Position numbers and translations under genes: made by a program. This document shows, in pieces, positions 24,601 to 37,699 of a stretch of 64,000 nucleotides of DNA. Positions within the stretch are counted from its first letter, which is position 1; every line of letters starts with the position of its first letter. A model generated the notes under the pieces. That model searched no databases. It had not been told where the DNA came from and saw only the letters and a program-made list of their open reading frames with translations. Source of the stretch: Sphagnum magellanicum (lineage: Eukaryota > Streptophyta > Sphagnopsida > Sphagnales > Sphagnaceae); NCBI GenBank assembly GCA_021904315.1, contig CM038917.1, positions 7,796,041 to 7,860,040 on the forward strand, given 5' to 3'.

Positions 24601-27080
24601 TATACAACGCTAATTTAATTAAGCCTTTAATGTAGTCATGCATTTTTGAATGATAGTAAGTCTTGAGCATGGGTATCAAGTAGTGGATATCCTAGGCTAT
24701 CTAGAATCCTAGTTAAGATGAGTCAATTAGCCTTGTTTTCAGACTAGGGAGCTACCTTTTTGTTTTTGGACATTGGAAGCTTAAGGCCATTTTGGTGGTT
24801 TATAAGGTTAGTTATGGATAACAAGTTTTGTTGTCGCTTGGGATGTACAATAAGGGTAAGTATGGTTAGACTGCTACCAAATGGTGCATTTGCATTAGAG
24901 CATGTCAATTAGGGTTAGTGCACTTTTCTTTTGAATTATCAAACCATAAAACTTTTTGATAATCAATTTTAGTAGTGGAGTTCCTTTTGTTTTTCTTTTG
25001 GTGCTTTTGTAATTGAGGTAAATAGTAGGAGAGAAGTTCTAAAAATCATAAGAAGCTGAGGAAATGGGAACTTGGGAAACTACTTGTTATTTGGAGAGCA
25101 CAGATGGAGGTAGCTTGGCTGCTATGGAGGAGGTACAAGAACAACAAACAAGGAAAAAGGTAGAGGAGGTGGGAGGAAGAAGCAAAGGATATAAGAAGAA
25201 AAATGAGATTTTGGTAAGGGAATTAAGTGTAGGATTTTGAAAAAGAAGAGACCATTACTAGCAAAACAAGTAGACCAATTGGATAATATGGCCAATCAAC
25301 AACAATGAGAGATTATGTCATAAGGACCAATCAAGCAATTGAGTCAATCCATATTAGGATTTTAAATGTGCACTAGCTTTTGGTAACCATCACATTTTGT
25401 GCAATATGTTGTCCCAAAATGAAAGTTGAAAACACAAATAATAAATGTTGTAGTACATAGGTTGGTTCAATAACAAAATGCCTAATAATAATATTTTTTT
25501 GGTCATTTTGTTCAATAATAAAATAAAAATATTTTACAATATGACACTATATTCAATACTAAAGTTATTGTGCTTGAAAGTTTTTCATATTTTCAACATG
25601 GTAAGCACATTGTTTTCAAAATTTTAACAATTCCAAAAAAATAATGCCTAACAAACTTAGTTACTATAATACTTTATAAAACTCTCTACATTTTCACTAT
25701 TTTATATCAATAAGTTTTTAAATCATAAAAATATTCAAAATATATACATAAACAAAAACCAATGCAAAAAATTAATTGTAATTATCAAATAAAGTAATAA
25801 ATTCAAGACAATATTATTTCAAAGTAATAAAATAATATTTCAAATAACAAAACATACCTCCTATACATAACAAACTAGAACCTTGTGACCAAAGGAAAAA
25901 AGCTTTGGATTAATTGAAGGCTATTTAGTGTCAATTCAAGAATATCACAATTTAAAAATAATGACTTTATTTGCATTCTATTTATGTTCCTTGCACTAAT
26001 TGCCTTTAGAAATAACTAACTTATTCCTTTAGAACTTCCTTAAATCCTACTACCATTTTGTCATTCTAAAAGGGCTTGAATGTGTTATCAAAGGTAATAA
26101 AGTTCTCTTTCTATCTTTGTTAATTTTTCCCTTGGAATGTTCCATGTTGTTTACTGTTGTTGACAATGCCAATACACAATTTGTCTTTCATCAATTGCCA
26201 ATTTGTCACATAGGTATAGACACCTATTTTGATTGATCCATGCATTTTCATTACATTAACCCACTTATATCTATAGGGTAAACGATAAACAAAAGATCAT
26301 AAATCTTTGTAAACCCTTTAAAATATAGTTGTGTATTTTCGTCATAATCACATAAAGTATTAGTCACTATGATTGAGTGTTAAATAATCTCCAAAAAAAT
26401 GGGTAGAGGAAGAAAAGCAAAATCCCACACTATTCAAACCAAAAATTCAGGACATTTTCTACCTTTGTATTAGCACCATTTCTGTATTTGAGTCTAATGA
26501 ACTCTTAAACTTTGTCTTCAAAATGTGTGTGTGTTTTGTTTTCAAAATTGTCAAAATTTGAGATGTTTAGAATGAGGTTACTAAACTCCATTTCTTTCAA
26601 TGGTTGAAATATCTTTGGCATTTTGTGACATGGATGGTAGGTAGAGCATTTTGTAGAGAGCTTGTTCTAGATTGAAGTTAACAATGTTTAAGGTTTTTAA
26701 CTTAGTAGACCAAGCTTGCATCAATGAGAGTGAGAACTTTGAAGACATTTACAAAAGAAATGTAAATGAGAATAGTGTAAGTAGCTTCAAACTTGGTAGT
26801 TGCACTATTTTATATATAAAATCACACTCAAAATAACAAAAATACAATTGTAAAATCACAATAGTTGAGAATTGTTAAGTATACTATAAAACTAAAAAAG
26901 CATATAATTTATATTTATTTCATCACCCAAACCAAGTGCACACTAAACTTTTGCTCCAACCATGGGGAGCAGGTAAGTAACGCAAGACATGAAAGTCCAA
27001 TAATTATGCAATCACAAATAAAATAACCAAAGTCATCACCCAAATCTTGTTCAAAGTAAGCTATCCATGCTAGCATATAA
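24600..27080. other. AT-rich intergenic, no gene seen
   Basis: AT-rich DNA with short, low-complexity open frames only. No recognisable coding or element sequence on either strand. Confidence 0.55.
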
Positions 27081-27164
27081 TAGAACTAGATGGCATGGGC
27101 AGGCACTAATTCTAACAGAATAGACCAAGAGTATGCATAGGGTTGTAAACCATCTAATACATTC

Positions 27165-27614
27165 ATGTTTTTCACTTCAAACACAAGAAAGAATAGTGAA
27201 GATGCACATGCTTTTCCTCTAGTGTTTCCACACATGTTTGTAGTCCATAAGTCAAAACCCTTGTTTAGTGGACCTTTGAAATATGGTAAGAGCCATCCAA
27301 GACCAAAACATTTCCTTATTAGATTTGAATACATTCCCAATGGCACCAAATCTTTTATGCCCATTTTAACTTCAATTCATCCTTATCCCACTTCAATTAT
27401 GGGTCAAAGAGTTGCATATGGAGATGAAATTTATTGGTTTAGAGTAGTTGGGAATGCCCATTGCATTAATACTATCAATTATTTGGCCTCAAAATATTCA
27501 AAGAAGCAACTAGTCAATCTTCAAGGTTCCAAGCTTCACTTGAAAGCAGGTTGGTTTTCATGGCTTCCAATTTGTGTTGCATTCTTTGGTGGGGTTGTGA
27601 GCAAACCATTATGA
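27165..27614 (+). CDS. Unrecognised 149-codon open frame, doubtful
   Basis: An uninterrupted plus-strand frame reads through 27165-27614 and includes phrases such as SKPLFSGPLKYGKSHPRPKH and GDEIYWFRVVGNAH that look less low-complexity than the surrounding frames. It matches no family I recognise. It lies just beyond, and convergent with, the serine-decarboxylase-like fragment on the other strand and overlaps that fragment's 3' end by a few bases. The beginning is not a clear ATG in good context. It may be a chance frame or part of a decayed gene. Confidence 0.2.
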   Translation: MFFTSNTRKNSEDAHAFPLVFPHMFVVHKSKPLFSGPLKYGKSHPRPKHFLIRFEYIPNGTKSFMPILTSIHPYPTSIMGQRVAYGDEIYWFRVVGNAHCINTINYLASKYSKKQLVNLQGSKLHLKAGWFSWLPICVAFFGGVVSKPL

Positions 27615-28368
27615 TGGATAGAGCAAGCACAATTTTGAGGACCTATCTCTTCCACAGTACAAGGCACAATCACATTCCCATCTACAAAGGAATGTTTACA
27701 AACTTTGATTAGCCCCCCCACAAACAAATCAAGTTTCTCAATTGTTACACTTGGCATCACAATCACATGTGTAATCTTGCAATTCCAAGACCACATTGTT
27801 CTGTTTAGATTGTCAAAGCTTCCAAGAGTGCAAACTATTAAGTTGCCCACCAATGCATGCATGATACAAAAAGGAAAATCCTAACAAAACAAAACATGAA
27901 CTTTCACAAAAAAAATTTTGAATTAATGTTGGAATAGGACAAGAAGAAGGTACTTGGCATGCCAATTGCCACTTGTGCACAAAGGCCTCATTTTCAAGTC
28001 TCTCAAGCACAATTGTACTCTTAAGTTTATTCGGTAGAACATCAAAAAAAAAAATTTCTCAAACGATCATTAAAATAATGGGCATTGCAAATGCAACATT
28101 GCACTTCCTTTTGAAAGCCACAGTAACCCTTTCGGTTAAAGGTGTACCAAAGGAAGATAGGTGCATGGCCATTACGGCTACCCATGATTATTGCATCACG
28201 AGAGGCCAAGTATTCAACATTGTGGGATGATGCATTAATATGTTTCATGCAGGTGATTAACACACCGCATGGCATCGGGCAGCCAATGAATTTATGGCTA
28301 GAAATACTTACACTACCAATAGGCTTCTTAAAAGTCACTTTTGGAACTTGTAGACAAATCCTCTAGAG
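27600..28368 (-). pseudogene. Serine-decarboxylase-like PLP enzyme, C-terminal fragment
   Basis: The minus strand reads [20 protein letters not shown] then [49 protein letters not shown] and [10 protein letters not shown] (28360-28060), the diagnostic C-terminal half of plant group II serine decarboxylases (serine to ethanolamine, PLP-dependent). The Lys of SSHKF corresponds to the PLP-binding lysine. At a poly-T run (28046-28056) the frame shifts, then resumes as LERLENEAFVHKWQLACQ to 27954, where a GT donor follows. A second exon from about 27775 reads THVIVMPSVTIEKLD and ends with a DIG-NCAC-IHK-like tail (EEIGPQNCACSIHH). No N-terminal half, with the substrate and cofactor contacts, was found upstream, so this is a broken gene copy; the homopolymer shift could alternatively be a sequencing error. 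Confidence 0.75.
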
Positions 28369-28369
28369 A

Positions 28370-31337
28370 AATCAATTTTTCATGGATTGTTTATACTCCT
28401 TAGAATAAAGTTTAATCTATAACCAATCGTTCAACTGAATTCAATTGTGTTGTGCAAGTAGACCTAATCTAGGTAGAATGCAAATGTAGATAAATTCCTA
28501 ATTGGATTTTAGAACACCTACCTCATGTATTTCTCTAGAAAATGGCTTCATTCATGTGTATTGCAAATCGCAAGTACCCCCTTTAAGAAGATGGAATGAG
28601 AATATCTAAAGTGGTGGTGAATCAAAAGTTGCATGATGTGGGTGGATTCAAACTAGAGATTCAACTTTGAAAGACAATTGGAAATTTTTAATTCCGAAAC
28701 TATTATAGCTTGTGAATATGTAATTTATCAGTTAGCCTACAACATAACCTTTCACTCATTCACAATTGGTGCCCAATATTTAGAAGGTAAAATCCAAAGG
28801 TAAATTTGAAGCCTATTATCACAGTCTTGTGCATGGAATATCACAAAAAATTTGTGAATCCCACCCATGATGCAAAGATGAATCTTTGAGCTTTTGCAAC
28901 TCCACAAACAACCCACAATTAAGGTATACAACATACAACCTTGTAGTTATGGCAGATTGGAAATTCAAGCACTAAACATAATGCACTACCACATTTGATC
29001 AATTTGAGCTTCACCATCAACCCAGCATCCATAATCAAGTGAAGCCTTTCTACCAAGATGATATTCAAAGCAAGTGCTTTGGTCATCTATTGTGAAATGT
29101 TCCAAAAGATTAGAACCAAAATCTTCTTCTTTTTCCTCTTCAACTTTCACGTCTTCTACACTATGGCAACACTCCAATGGCACCAAAACTTTAGGGAGAA
29201 ACAATTAAAGATTGTGATGATGAAAGAAAAAAGATGTGCAAACATTGGTTTGTTGTTGGAAAGGAAGAAATTGAAACCGTCGAATCTTCTACAAAGATGA
29301 AGGTTTGATCACTCCAAAAAAAAAAAACTTTTTAACATCTACCTCAACTGTTTCTATTTAAAAACTGATTTTTTTTTTCTTTTTTGGTTACTGTCTTAAA
29401 AAAGTCAAAGTTGTTTTGAAAAAAATGAAAATCAAACAGTGTGTCTTTTGACATGTAAGTAAATCCAAATGTGTCTTTTCAAAAATTAAGGTGCACAAAT
29501 ATACAAAACTTGAAATCATAAACTCTAGATAAATCCAAAGAACAAAAAATTAACAACTAAAATATTATCTCAAAACTATTGTCAAATTCTTCACATATTG
29601 CAAAACACAAAATTTAAACATTAACATAATCAATATAGAAAAACTCAAAATCAAAACACTAAAACATGTAAAAGAAAAAACAACATAACCCAACCCTAAA
29701 ACATGAACATAAGAAGAAAAAAGCCAACACAACAAACAATTTTCTACCACATAGTAATCAACAAACTTTTTAAATGTCAAAGATATTCTACATGTCATCA
29801 TAATGTTAGTACACAAAAATACAAAGTATGATAATGTTATAACGCAATGCAAAAGATGTTCAACACAATGTTATGACACAATGATTAACAAGTCACACAT
29901 AATCATCATTAACAACTTTTCATGTATTTCATTTCATAAGAAAGGTTGAAATTAACAATAAAATAAGATAAATTCATAATTTCAAAATATAACACATTTA
30001 TCATTTAAAAGTAATGTCGTCATACAATCTCAACTGTTTCATCATATTTTGTTATTGTCTCTTACAAACATAAACAAAATCTAATACAATGGCCAGGGCC
30101 TTGGGTCGATGATGCCCTTTTCATGTTCCAAGTCTCATTTCATTTTTCTTTGTTTCATGGCTCAAGTCTTTTTTTCGGTATCTGATGTTCTGTTTACAAC
30201 ATGGAGAAAGCAGAAAGAAGTTCCAAACTCATATGAATTGGTTTCTTCTTTCTAAAATGGTTTCAATATTGTTGATGAAGCTCTGATACTAGGCTTGTGA
30301 AGCACTTGATTGGAAACCATGCACCATGCGATGCATATGAATCAATTCTTATCACAAACTAAAGATTCTTCCATCCAAAGAGGGGTACCCACCCCACAGT
30401 AGTTTTGGTCATTGTCAACTTTCAAATTATAGATGACAACAATTTGTCCACTCAAGGAAAGCCATCATTTTCTGTGATATGTACACTAATGCCCCTTGGT
30501 GAGGATTAGTTGGATGGGAGTCACCAAATCAAGGATTGCATGTACACAGTCACAATCCTGACACCATAGAATTCATGCATCCAAGGTGATGAAGAGGACC
30601 CAATCTAGTTGCCTGCATGAACATCATCATGTTGATCGAATATTTTATGGAAGAGGAGACCACAAAGGGGACCACACACACATAAGCGCATTTCCTTCTT
30701 TGAAGAATTACATTCTCATACATTTTGCATCATTCAAAAATCGATGAACAAGGTGAAAGAACAAAAAACTCTTTTTGACTCATCTTTCCATGATACTATT
30801 ATTCACTTGTATTTGCACAAAAGCCTCCTGTGAGGTCAGTAGAGGTTTTACATAATACCAATGGATAACATCCCTTCCACATATTTCATCTTGTTTATGT
30901 TAAAACCCTCTGGCATTCTATCAAAACTGATGACCTCAGAAAATAAAAAAGGAAACCATGTGCAAGTTCTTCCCATGTGTTAGCTCTGTGATATTCTATT
31001 CAAAAGGACACAAAAATGGGACCCTATTGATGAATACAAACACAAAACAATTGTTGCCCATTTATGTCAACCACACTTGACAGGATAGAAACTGACACAG
31101 CAGTTCCTGGAAAACAAGCATATCTCCAAGTGCAGTACTTCTACAGAAAGAAGTCAACTTCATTGATGCATTTGGTCCCCAAATCTAGTAAACTTTAAAT
31201 TCTTCATGGTAAAAACTGATATCTCCAGCAATTATGTAGTCCTAAATTGCATATCAGTGTTTCTCTCCTGAGCTTCAATGCAAGTCGCAAATGACACTCT
31301 TTCAAATGACTACATAAGAATGAAGAGGTTCTAACCA
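28370..31337. other. AT-rich intergenic, no gene recognised
   Basis: No protein family was recognised. A minus-strand frame at 28986-29204 (with FTIDDQSTCFEYHLGRK) looks moderately protein-like and has the same strand as the decarboxylase fragment, but it does not match the missing N-terminus of that family as I know it. The part from about 30100 to 31337 has higher complexity and probably includes the 3' untranslated region of the BADC gene. Confidence 0.4.
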
Positions 31338-34300
31338 TCACTCATTGAATTTCTTGATTTTTATGCCTTGGAATGATGGCCGGATTGCAATCAATGGATC
31401 TCCATAACCAACTGGCTCTGCACAATGGCATCGAGGCAAATGAGTCCATGCTAAAATCTCCAGAATGGGAGACCAGAAAATTTCAAACTCATCCAGATGT
31501 TCTTGATTTCACATGCAAATGACAAATGATTTCGACTTATATCCTTTCTAGCAAAAAAACAAAAAATGTAGAGTACATAGCTCAAAGAAATGCCATCATT
31601 TTTTCAGCAAGAAACCTCTCATTTTGGACCACCACAAAATTCCCAACAGAGTTTAGGCCTCCTTACTTGTCACCTATTATTGTACTATTAGGGGAAAGAT
31701 ATTGTTATAGTTTATGTATAGTAGTTCTGCACTGAAGAAAATGGCACCACAATGCAAGATGAGACATTGAGAAAGTATTTACCTCCATCTTTCCATAGCA
31801 CCTTCTCAACTTCCCCAGTTATGTCAGACTGCATATGATTTGAGTCACACATCAGTTAAAGATTTTCTCTGTGCCCACTTCTAATTTCTTTCCATGACCA
31901 TTCAAACTAAACTGCAGCCCTAAATTTATCTGAGTAATGGTTCCAGTTTACTAGAGCCACTACTTCTTCCTTGGCACATGCTAGTCAAGTCTTTACTCTA
32001 GATATAACTGGAGAATCTTTGCTTCTAAGAGTGGCACAGTTCGGTCACTTCAGCTGCCATGCATGAACAAGCAAACAAGAGGTGATAGCTGTGGAGTGAA
32101 TGAAATGAAATCAATGCTCCAACATGCAATGGCTGGTTGAATGAAAAACAGAAGTGGTCTCTTCATTCAAAGAAGGGAGGTTTTGTACCTCAACAGGTTG
32201 CTGAGTGCCAAGCTGCTCCAAGTAGCACACCACTTGTCCCTTATTGATTATTTGTCCCTGTCACCCCACCCCTCCATGAATATGAAGGAATTTGTTTCTC
32301 TGACATACATAGGTAATCACAATTAGACTATTGGATTTAGAAAGTGCTACTCACACAACAGTAGTCTGCAATAATTGTGCACCTTTCAAATACATGCCAG
32401 CACAATCTCTGAAAACAGTAGTCTTATACTGGCTTTCCCCAAACTGAGAAACCCTTAGATGGGTTCAAAATTTAGCTTCTGAGGGACCTGGAGGGGAACT
32501 TGAGGGGAATGATGACAAGCTCTTGTTGAAATCCAATTTTGTGTAACAATCTTGTGGTCGTGGAAAAAGGAAGTTTGTAAAGTTTCTCTTCTCCCTCCTT
32601 CCCTCTTTTCCCCTAAAGCAGAGAGGTAAAGTAATATTAGAGATTTAATACTCCTCACCTCTTCACATAAAGGAGGACCCTTTTTCCCTTTCACAACACG
32701 TCCTTTTCTGAAGTAACCAACCTGCACTCCAACATCCACAGCTTTCATCAACTTGAGAGTCTCCCTGTGTGGCAACCAAGTTATGAGATTAAGTAATTTA
32801 CTAAATCACAAGAGACTTATGTATAGAAAGTATTGTACAGGGTCACATGTGGCATGCAACACCCTGCATGACAGACAAGCAGGATCAACAGGTGGAATCT
32901 CAAGGTTACAGTGCTGCAACATCTTGATGCCATTTAAGCCACCCTACTAGGGGATGATATCCTCAAGCCCAACACTGGTTTTGAAGGGTGTTCTTTTTCA
33001 TATACTAATGGTTTTCACTAAACCAAAAGTGTGCACACCAAATTAGAAGCCAGTCGCATGTTCACCATCTGTTACCCTGTATATGAGAGGTGCCTATAAA
33101 AGCTGTGGAGGGGTGGGAAGGACCTTGGGAGAGGTGACAAAGAGCAGTCCTGCATCTGCAGCAGCTTCCAAGAGCCCAAAGTTAGAAACAGGCTTTACAA
33201 TCGCTGCAGAAAGTGCAGTGGGTTTGGGTGCAGTAGGAATTGAGGCTGCAGGAATGGACTCCAGCATGGGCTTGGTGGGCACTGGAGGTGCTGGCTGTGC
33301 AACAGGAGCTGCTGCAGCAATTTTGCCTATTTCCCTTTTCACTCGCAGACTGAAATCTCCCGTCTGTCCACCCCCCAAGTTCCACAGCACAAAAGTCTCA
33401 CCCAGAGGAATTCCATTCATATCCTGTTCAGGGTAGTTGTTGTGCACACTGAACATATCTTTGAAGCACACCATTGGTGACTATTTTGATGCAGTACATT
33501 CATCAAAGCCACTGGAGATTACATCTATGAGATTGCAGAGAAAACTCTGCAATAACACTTTGAAGGTGTAACTGTTGTGTCAGTTCCAGCAAAACTAAAA
33601 CTAACATGACAAAGATGAAGAGTTCCTGAGGAATTTCGCATTTTGTGTATCCAAGGCTTGGCATTTGGAGAGCCCAGTAGTAATGTGTTACAACTTGTTC
33701 TTCATAGAATTGAGATCCTTCCTGGATAGTTTGCCTGATCCTTAACAGCTATTATATCATATTAAAGCCTCAATGTTTAAGTGCTCAATGATGCAAGTCA
33801 ACAACCTAAAGAACCTTCAGATGAACAGGCCTGACATCAGCAAGCTTGCAATGTACAATGTGTGTTGAAAGATAGACAAAGAAGTCATTCAGCTTCAAGG
33901 AAGAAGATCATGCATACCTTGAGTTGCAGCTCTGCAATGCTAGTCTCATCACAGACTTCCATTATTAATGATTGTATCTGCAAGCACATGCCATCCAATT
34001 TATCAGCAAATTTCTCCAGCCTGTATGGTGACCATCACAGTGTGCAACAGAGTGAAGTGGCATCTTCTCACCTCAAATGAATTAGGGATCAAGGGGTTGG
34101 GATCCTTCTCAGTTGTCACCTCCTCTGCTTCCTCGTCAAGAGTCACCTCTGGATGCACAGCAGACAATACATCACTTCCTTACAAACCCAAATCTATACC
34201 TGCAGAACTGTTCCTCTAAAGTTGACACTATCAAGTATATTGCATCAGATGTTAGCAAAGACATGATGGAATCCAAGTGCCTATCAACAAAAGAGTTTTG

Positions 34301-34942
34301 TAATCAAGTGCCCTATACCTAGGTGATATGGGCATACACATTACAGTTGAGAGGTGTCAGGAACAATGACAGGACTCAATACTAACAGCAAGGGACATTT
34401 GCTCTCACATGCCAACGAAAGCATTTGCATCAGGAATATTCAAACAGACATTTTGGATATGATAGTGTAATCCTTCACATCTTGCTGAAATTGCAAAATT
34501 GAGTTACCAAAAAAAAGCTGCTTTCTTGCATTCCAAAGTCAGAACCATGGATTCACATAAAATGACAATCTGGACTTCCTTCAGTTCAGGACAAAAGAGA
34601 GACCACTGACACAGTTTTGAAACTGCTAATTCAGCTGGTTGTGAAAACACGTGAGATGGGTCAATGCTGAGCATCATGTGGCACTCTGCAAGCAACAGGG
34701 CCTTTCCATGTTCAACACAAACTTAAGTAAAATATTTCTCTGACCTGAAGCTTCAGCCACAACACAGGGAGTCTGGTGAAGGCGCTGGTGGCTCCATGAA
34801 GTAGGGCCTGGCATGCTCACATGCAATTTCTGGAATGGAGCTTCTCGGAGCCTTGGCATGGAGATTGACATACTTGTTGCTCTCACAGTCGTCCCTCTTC
34901 CTTCACATGCCTGCACCCCGAAACCTGTGGCTTCCAGCGCCC
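31338..34942 (-). CDS. BADC: Plastid BADC protein (non-biotinylated BCCP-like)
   Basis: Eight in-frame minus-strand exons: 34942-34745, 34148-34072, 33977-33918, 33363-33124, 32721-32659, 32257-32189, 31828-31783 and 31417-31338 (stop), about 277 aa from the first recognised exon. The N-terminal exon is rich in Ser, Arg and Thr (GRGTTVRATSMSISMPRLRE), as in a chloroplast transit peptide. Next come a short helical segment (IQSLIMEVCDETSIAELQLK, TGDFSLRVKR), an Ala/Pro-rich linker, VTSPKVGYFRKGRVVKGKKG and the lipoyl/biotinyl-like domain. Where BCCP carries EAMKLM, this protein has YLEQLGTQQPVESD, so the biotinyl lysine is absent. Known role: BADC proteins take BCCP's place in heteromeric plastid acetyl-CoA carboxylase and lower fatty-acid synthesis. 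The first exon with the start codon was not found; an upstream intron ending at CGCAG (34943) is inferred. Confidence 0.9.
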
Positions 34943-36240
34943 CTGCGAACAAAGCTGTGGCATTAAGCTTACGTTTTCACTGCCAGCCCGAGCAGACCTA
35001 ACCACATCCGAGTTGCATCACTTGTAGTCAAAAGGTCACAGAGAAAATCACAAATCTTTAGATTTGCATCAAAACAGTACAATCCCCCACACAGTACCAT
35101 CAGATGTCACAGAACTCAGCGGTGTATTTCATATCACCAATACTTCTCTCGAGATCTCTTCTTGCTTCTCAAAAAGCTTCCCTCGAACACACACTTCTTG
35201 CTTGGCTATCCCTTTCTTGGCTTCACAATCCCTTAATACCTCAATCCCTCTCCATTCTATTTAGTTCCTCAACATCAAAGTTCATTTCAGAGCCATCCAC
35301 AGACACAAGGAAGAAACAGAAAGATGTGAAAACCAAACAAACATTGCTTGCTAGATTCGAAGCCTGTTCAGTCTGTCGGATTATACTTACAATCACACAA
35401 AAACATTTTGAATAATGCAGCAAAGGCATCCAAAAACCACGGCAAGCAATCCGAAAGGTGCAAAACGTTAGCAGGAGGGAAGCAGTCCCCTAGAAGAAAG
35501 ATATGAGATTAAAAAAAAACATTCTCAAAGAAAAATGGAAAAAGGGGGAAAGAGAAAGAACAATACCAGAACAAACGGGTGACATACACAACGCCATTGT
35601 AAAAAAACTCCGCTATTGAAGAAGACGATGAAGAAGAAGAAGCAAAGACCTTGTTCTCCACAAAAGACGAGCAACGGAAGAGTAGGGAGCTTCGTCCTCG
35701 TTCTTGTCGCTAAACAGACCACGATATGGCCGTCGCGGATGAACGCATTGTTACACGGACGAAAAGTTTACTTGGACGCAAATGGGGGTAGGGATGGATC
35801 GGGGGGTGTTTTCTGCGTTTGGTGTTTGGAGATGGAGCAGAATGGGAGAGAGTAGAATGTTAGTCGCGGAGAAAAAAAACCATGCCAGAGTTAGTCACGG
35901 CAAACTTCGCGAACCAGCAGATATATTACTTATTTTATGTCCATCATCTTGAGAGACAGGACGAGAAGTAGCAGAGTGGATAGTACACATACACACACTT
36001 GTGGAAACATATTTGCAGAACTAGAAGACGACGATGTAAATTTCTTGAGACGACATTCTTCCGAAGCAAGCTCGTGTTTTCTTTTTAAATCTTCTGCTGG
36101 AGGCGGCGGCGGCTGCACATTTGTTTTGTCATTTATGTTTCAAGTCTGATCATTCTCCAACCTCGATTCTGATGAGCTCTTCTTCGATTTGAGCTTCAAC
36201 ATGGCGGGTATATCACAAGTTCTTCCAAGCTCTGTTGTAA
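34943..36240 (-). promoter_or_regulatory. 5' region of BADC gene, start exon unresolved
   Basis: The frame entering the first recognised BADC exon meets a stop shortly upstream, so a start exon must lie in this 1.3 kb. A candidate near 35755 (minus strand) begins MRSSATAIS, which looks like a transit peptide, but its nearest GT donor does not give the phase needed at 34942. On the opposite strand, 36201-36236 begins MAGISQVLPSSV and ends at a good GTAAGC donor, so the region may be a bidirectional promoter. The area is richer in G+C and has several CT/GA-rich tracts. Confidence 0.35.
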
Positions 36241-37690
36241 GCATTTCTCGCTTTGTTAAGCCCACTCTGTTCAGGTTACCAAAAGGTTATAATATCAATA
36301 TAAGGGAAACAATTTACACACACAAAGTAGAGAGGACACTTGGAATCAGCTTGTTTGTTTAACCCTATCTGTATACACAAAAGGTTATAATATCAATAAT
36401 TGAAATACATTACACACACATTTAGAGTGCCCTTGTGGTCGACTTGTGTTTCTTTGTTAACCTTGTTCATGTAGACAAAGGTTGTTCTATTATATAGTAG
36501 AACTAAGACACAAGTATAAAAGGCTCTTGGGAATAGGCTTAGGAGGCCATTGGCAAAGTCCTTTGTATCCCACTTTTCATTCATAAAAGCTTGTTGTAGC
36601 TTTGAAAAATGAACAAATGTAATTTCGATGTAAAACTTTATTTATTATTTCGTTTTTCCATGTCAAATGGATATGTTCTACACATAAGTTTGAGATTTTC
36701 AAGGAAATCAATGTGGGTGATAGTTTCTTTGCAAGTGAAATGAAACCATCTTATGCATTGCCCTTTCTTGGTGTTGTGTATACGTTTATGATACATGATA
36801 ATAATTAAAAGTTTTTTTCAATATTCTCAAACATAACAATATTTTGTTATAGGCTTTATTTGTGCATATGATAAGTTATTTCATTGTGATATATCACATA
36901 CGGATTTGATAATGTTTCTTGTCATTTGAGTTTTATAAATAATGAATTTTTTTCATGTTAAAATTTTAAAAATATATTTTGGGCACAATTATATCTTTTG
37001 TAAAACATGAATTCCGTTGGGTTAGTTTTGTACATTATTATGTTATGTCAGTTTAGTTTTTGTTTTGTAGTTGAGGTTTTTTTTGTGTTCAAAACATTTA
37101 CATTTTTATATTTCATTTTTTTTATTAGAACCTTAAATGCACATTTTTTTAAAAAATGTTCTCCATAAAAGGTTGAAAATTAAATGATTTGATCACCTTC
37201 ACAAGTGAATTTGTCATGATGTACAAAATGATCATACATATTGTTGTTTTTTTATGAAAAAATCATTCAATTATTAATAATCCTCGTTCAAATTTTTTTA
37301 TCAAGTTCATATGGTTCATTTTGACATGTCTTTAATTTAAAATAGTTAATTATTCATACAAATCAATGTAAAACCTAAAAATTCAATTATTTATTTGCGT
37401 ATTCATATTTTCTATCAGAATTAGGGCCCACCATTTTTTAATTCATAACATTTACATTTTGTAACACATTTTGGGGTTACATCAATTCGCACATTTATTT
37501 TGTTGTTTCGTTATCAAGATAATGATTTTAATGATTATGAAAATGATTAATTTTCCCATATTTCTTTTCATCAATGTGAACCTGTAACTTGATATAATTA
37601 CACAATTACTTAGGTAATTATTTAAAGGGGTAAATCGAATGATAAGATTCCATAATTTAGTCATGGTGCATTGATTTTCACATATTAATT
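36241..37690. other. AT-rich intergenic, no gene seen
   Basis: AT-rich DNA. A short duplicated phrase (AAAGGTTATAATATCAATA at about 36283 and 36382, followed in each case by a stretch with ACACAC) suggests a local tandem duplication of about 99 bp. No coding sequence was recognised. Confidence 0.45.
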
Positions 37691-37699
37691 TGTGCAAAT

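Noticed and set aside
33083..33436. 117-codon plus-strand frame opposite a BADC exon
   Set aside because: It is antisense to the Ala/Pro-rich linker exon, whose low complexity keeps several frames open; the minus strand matches BADC in order with its neighbours.
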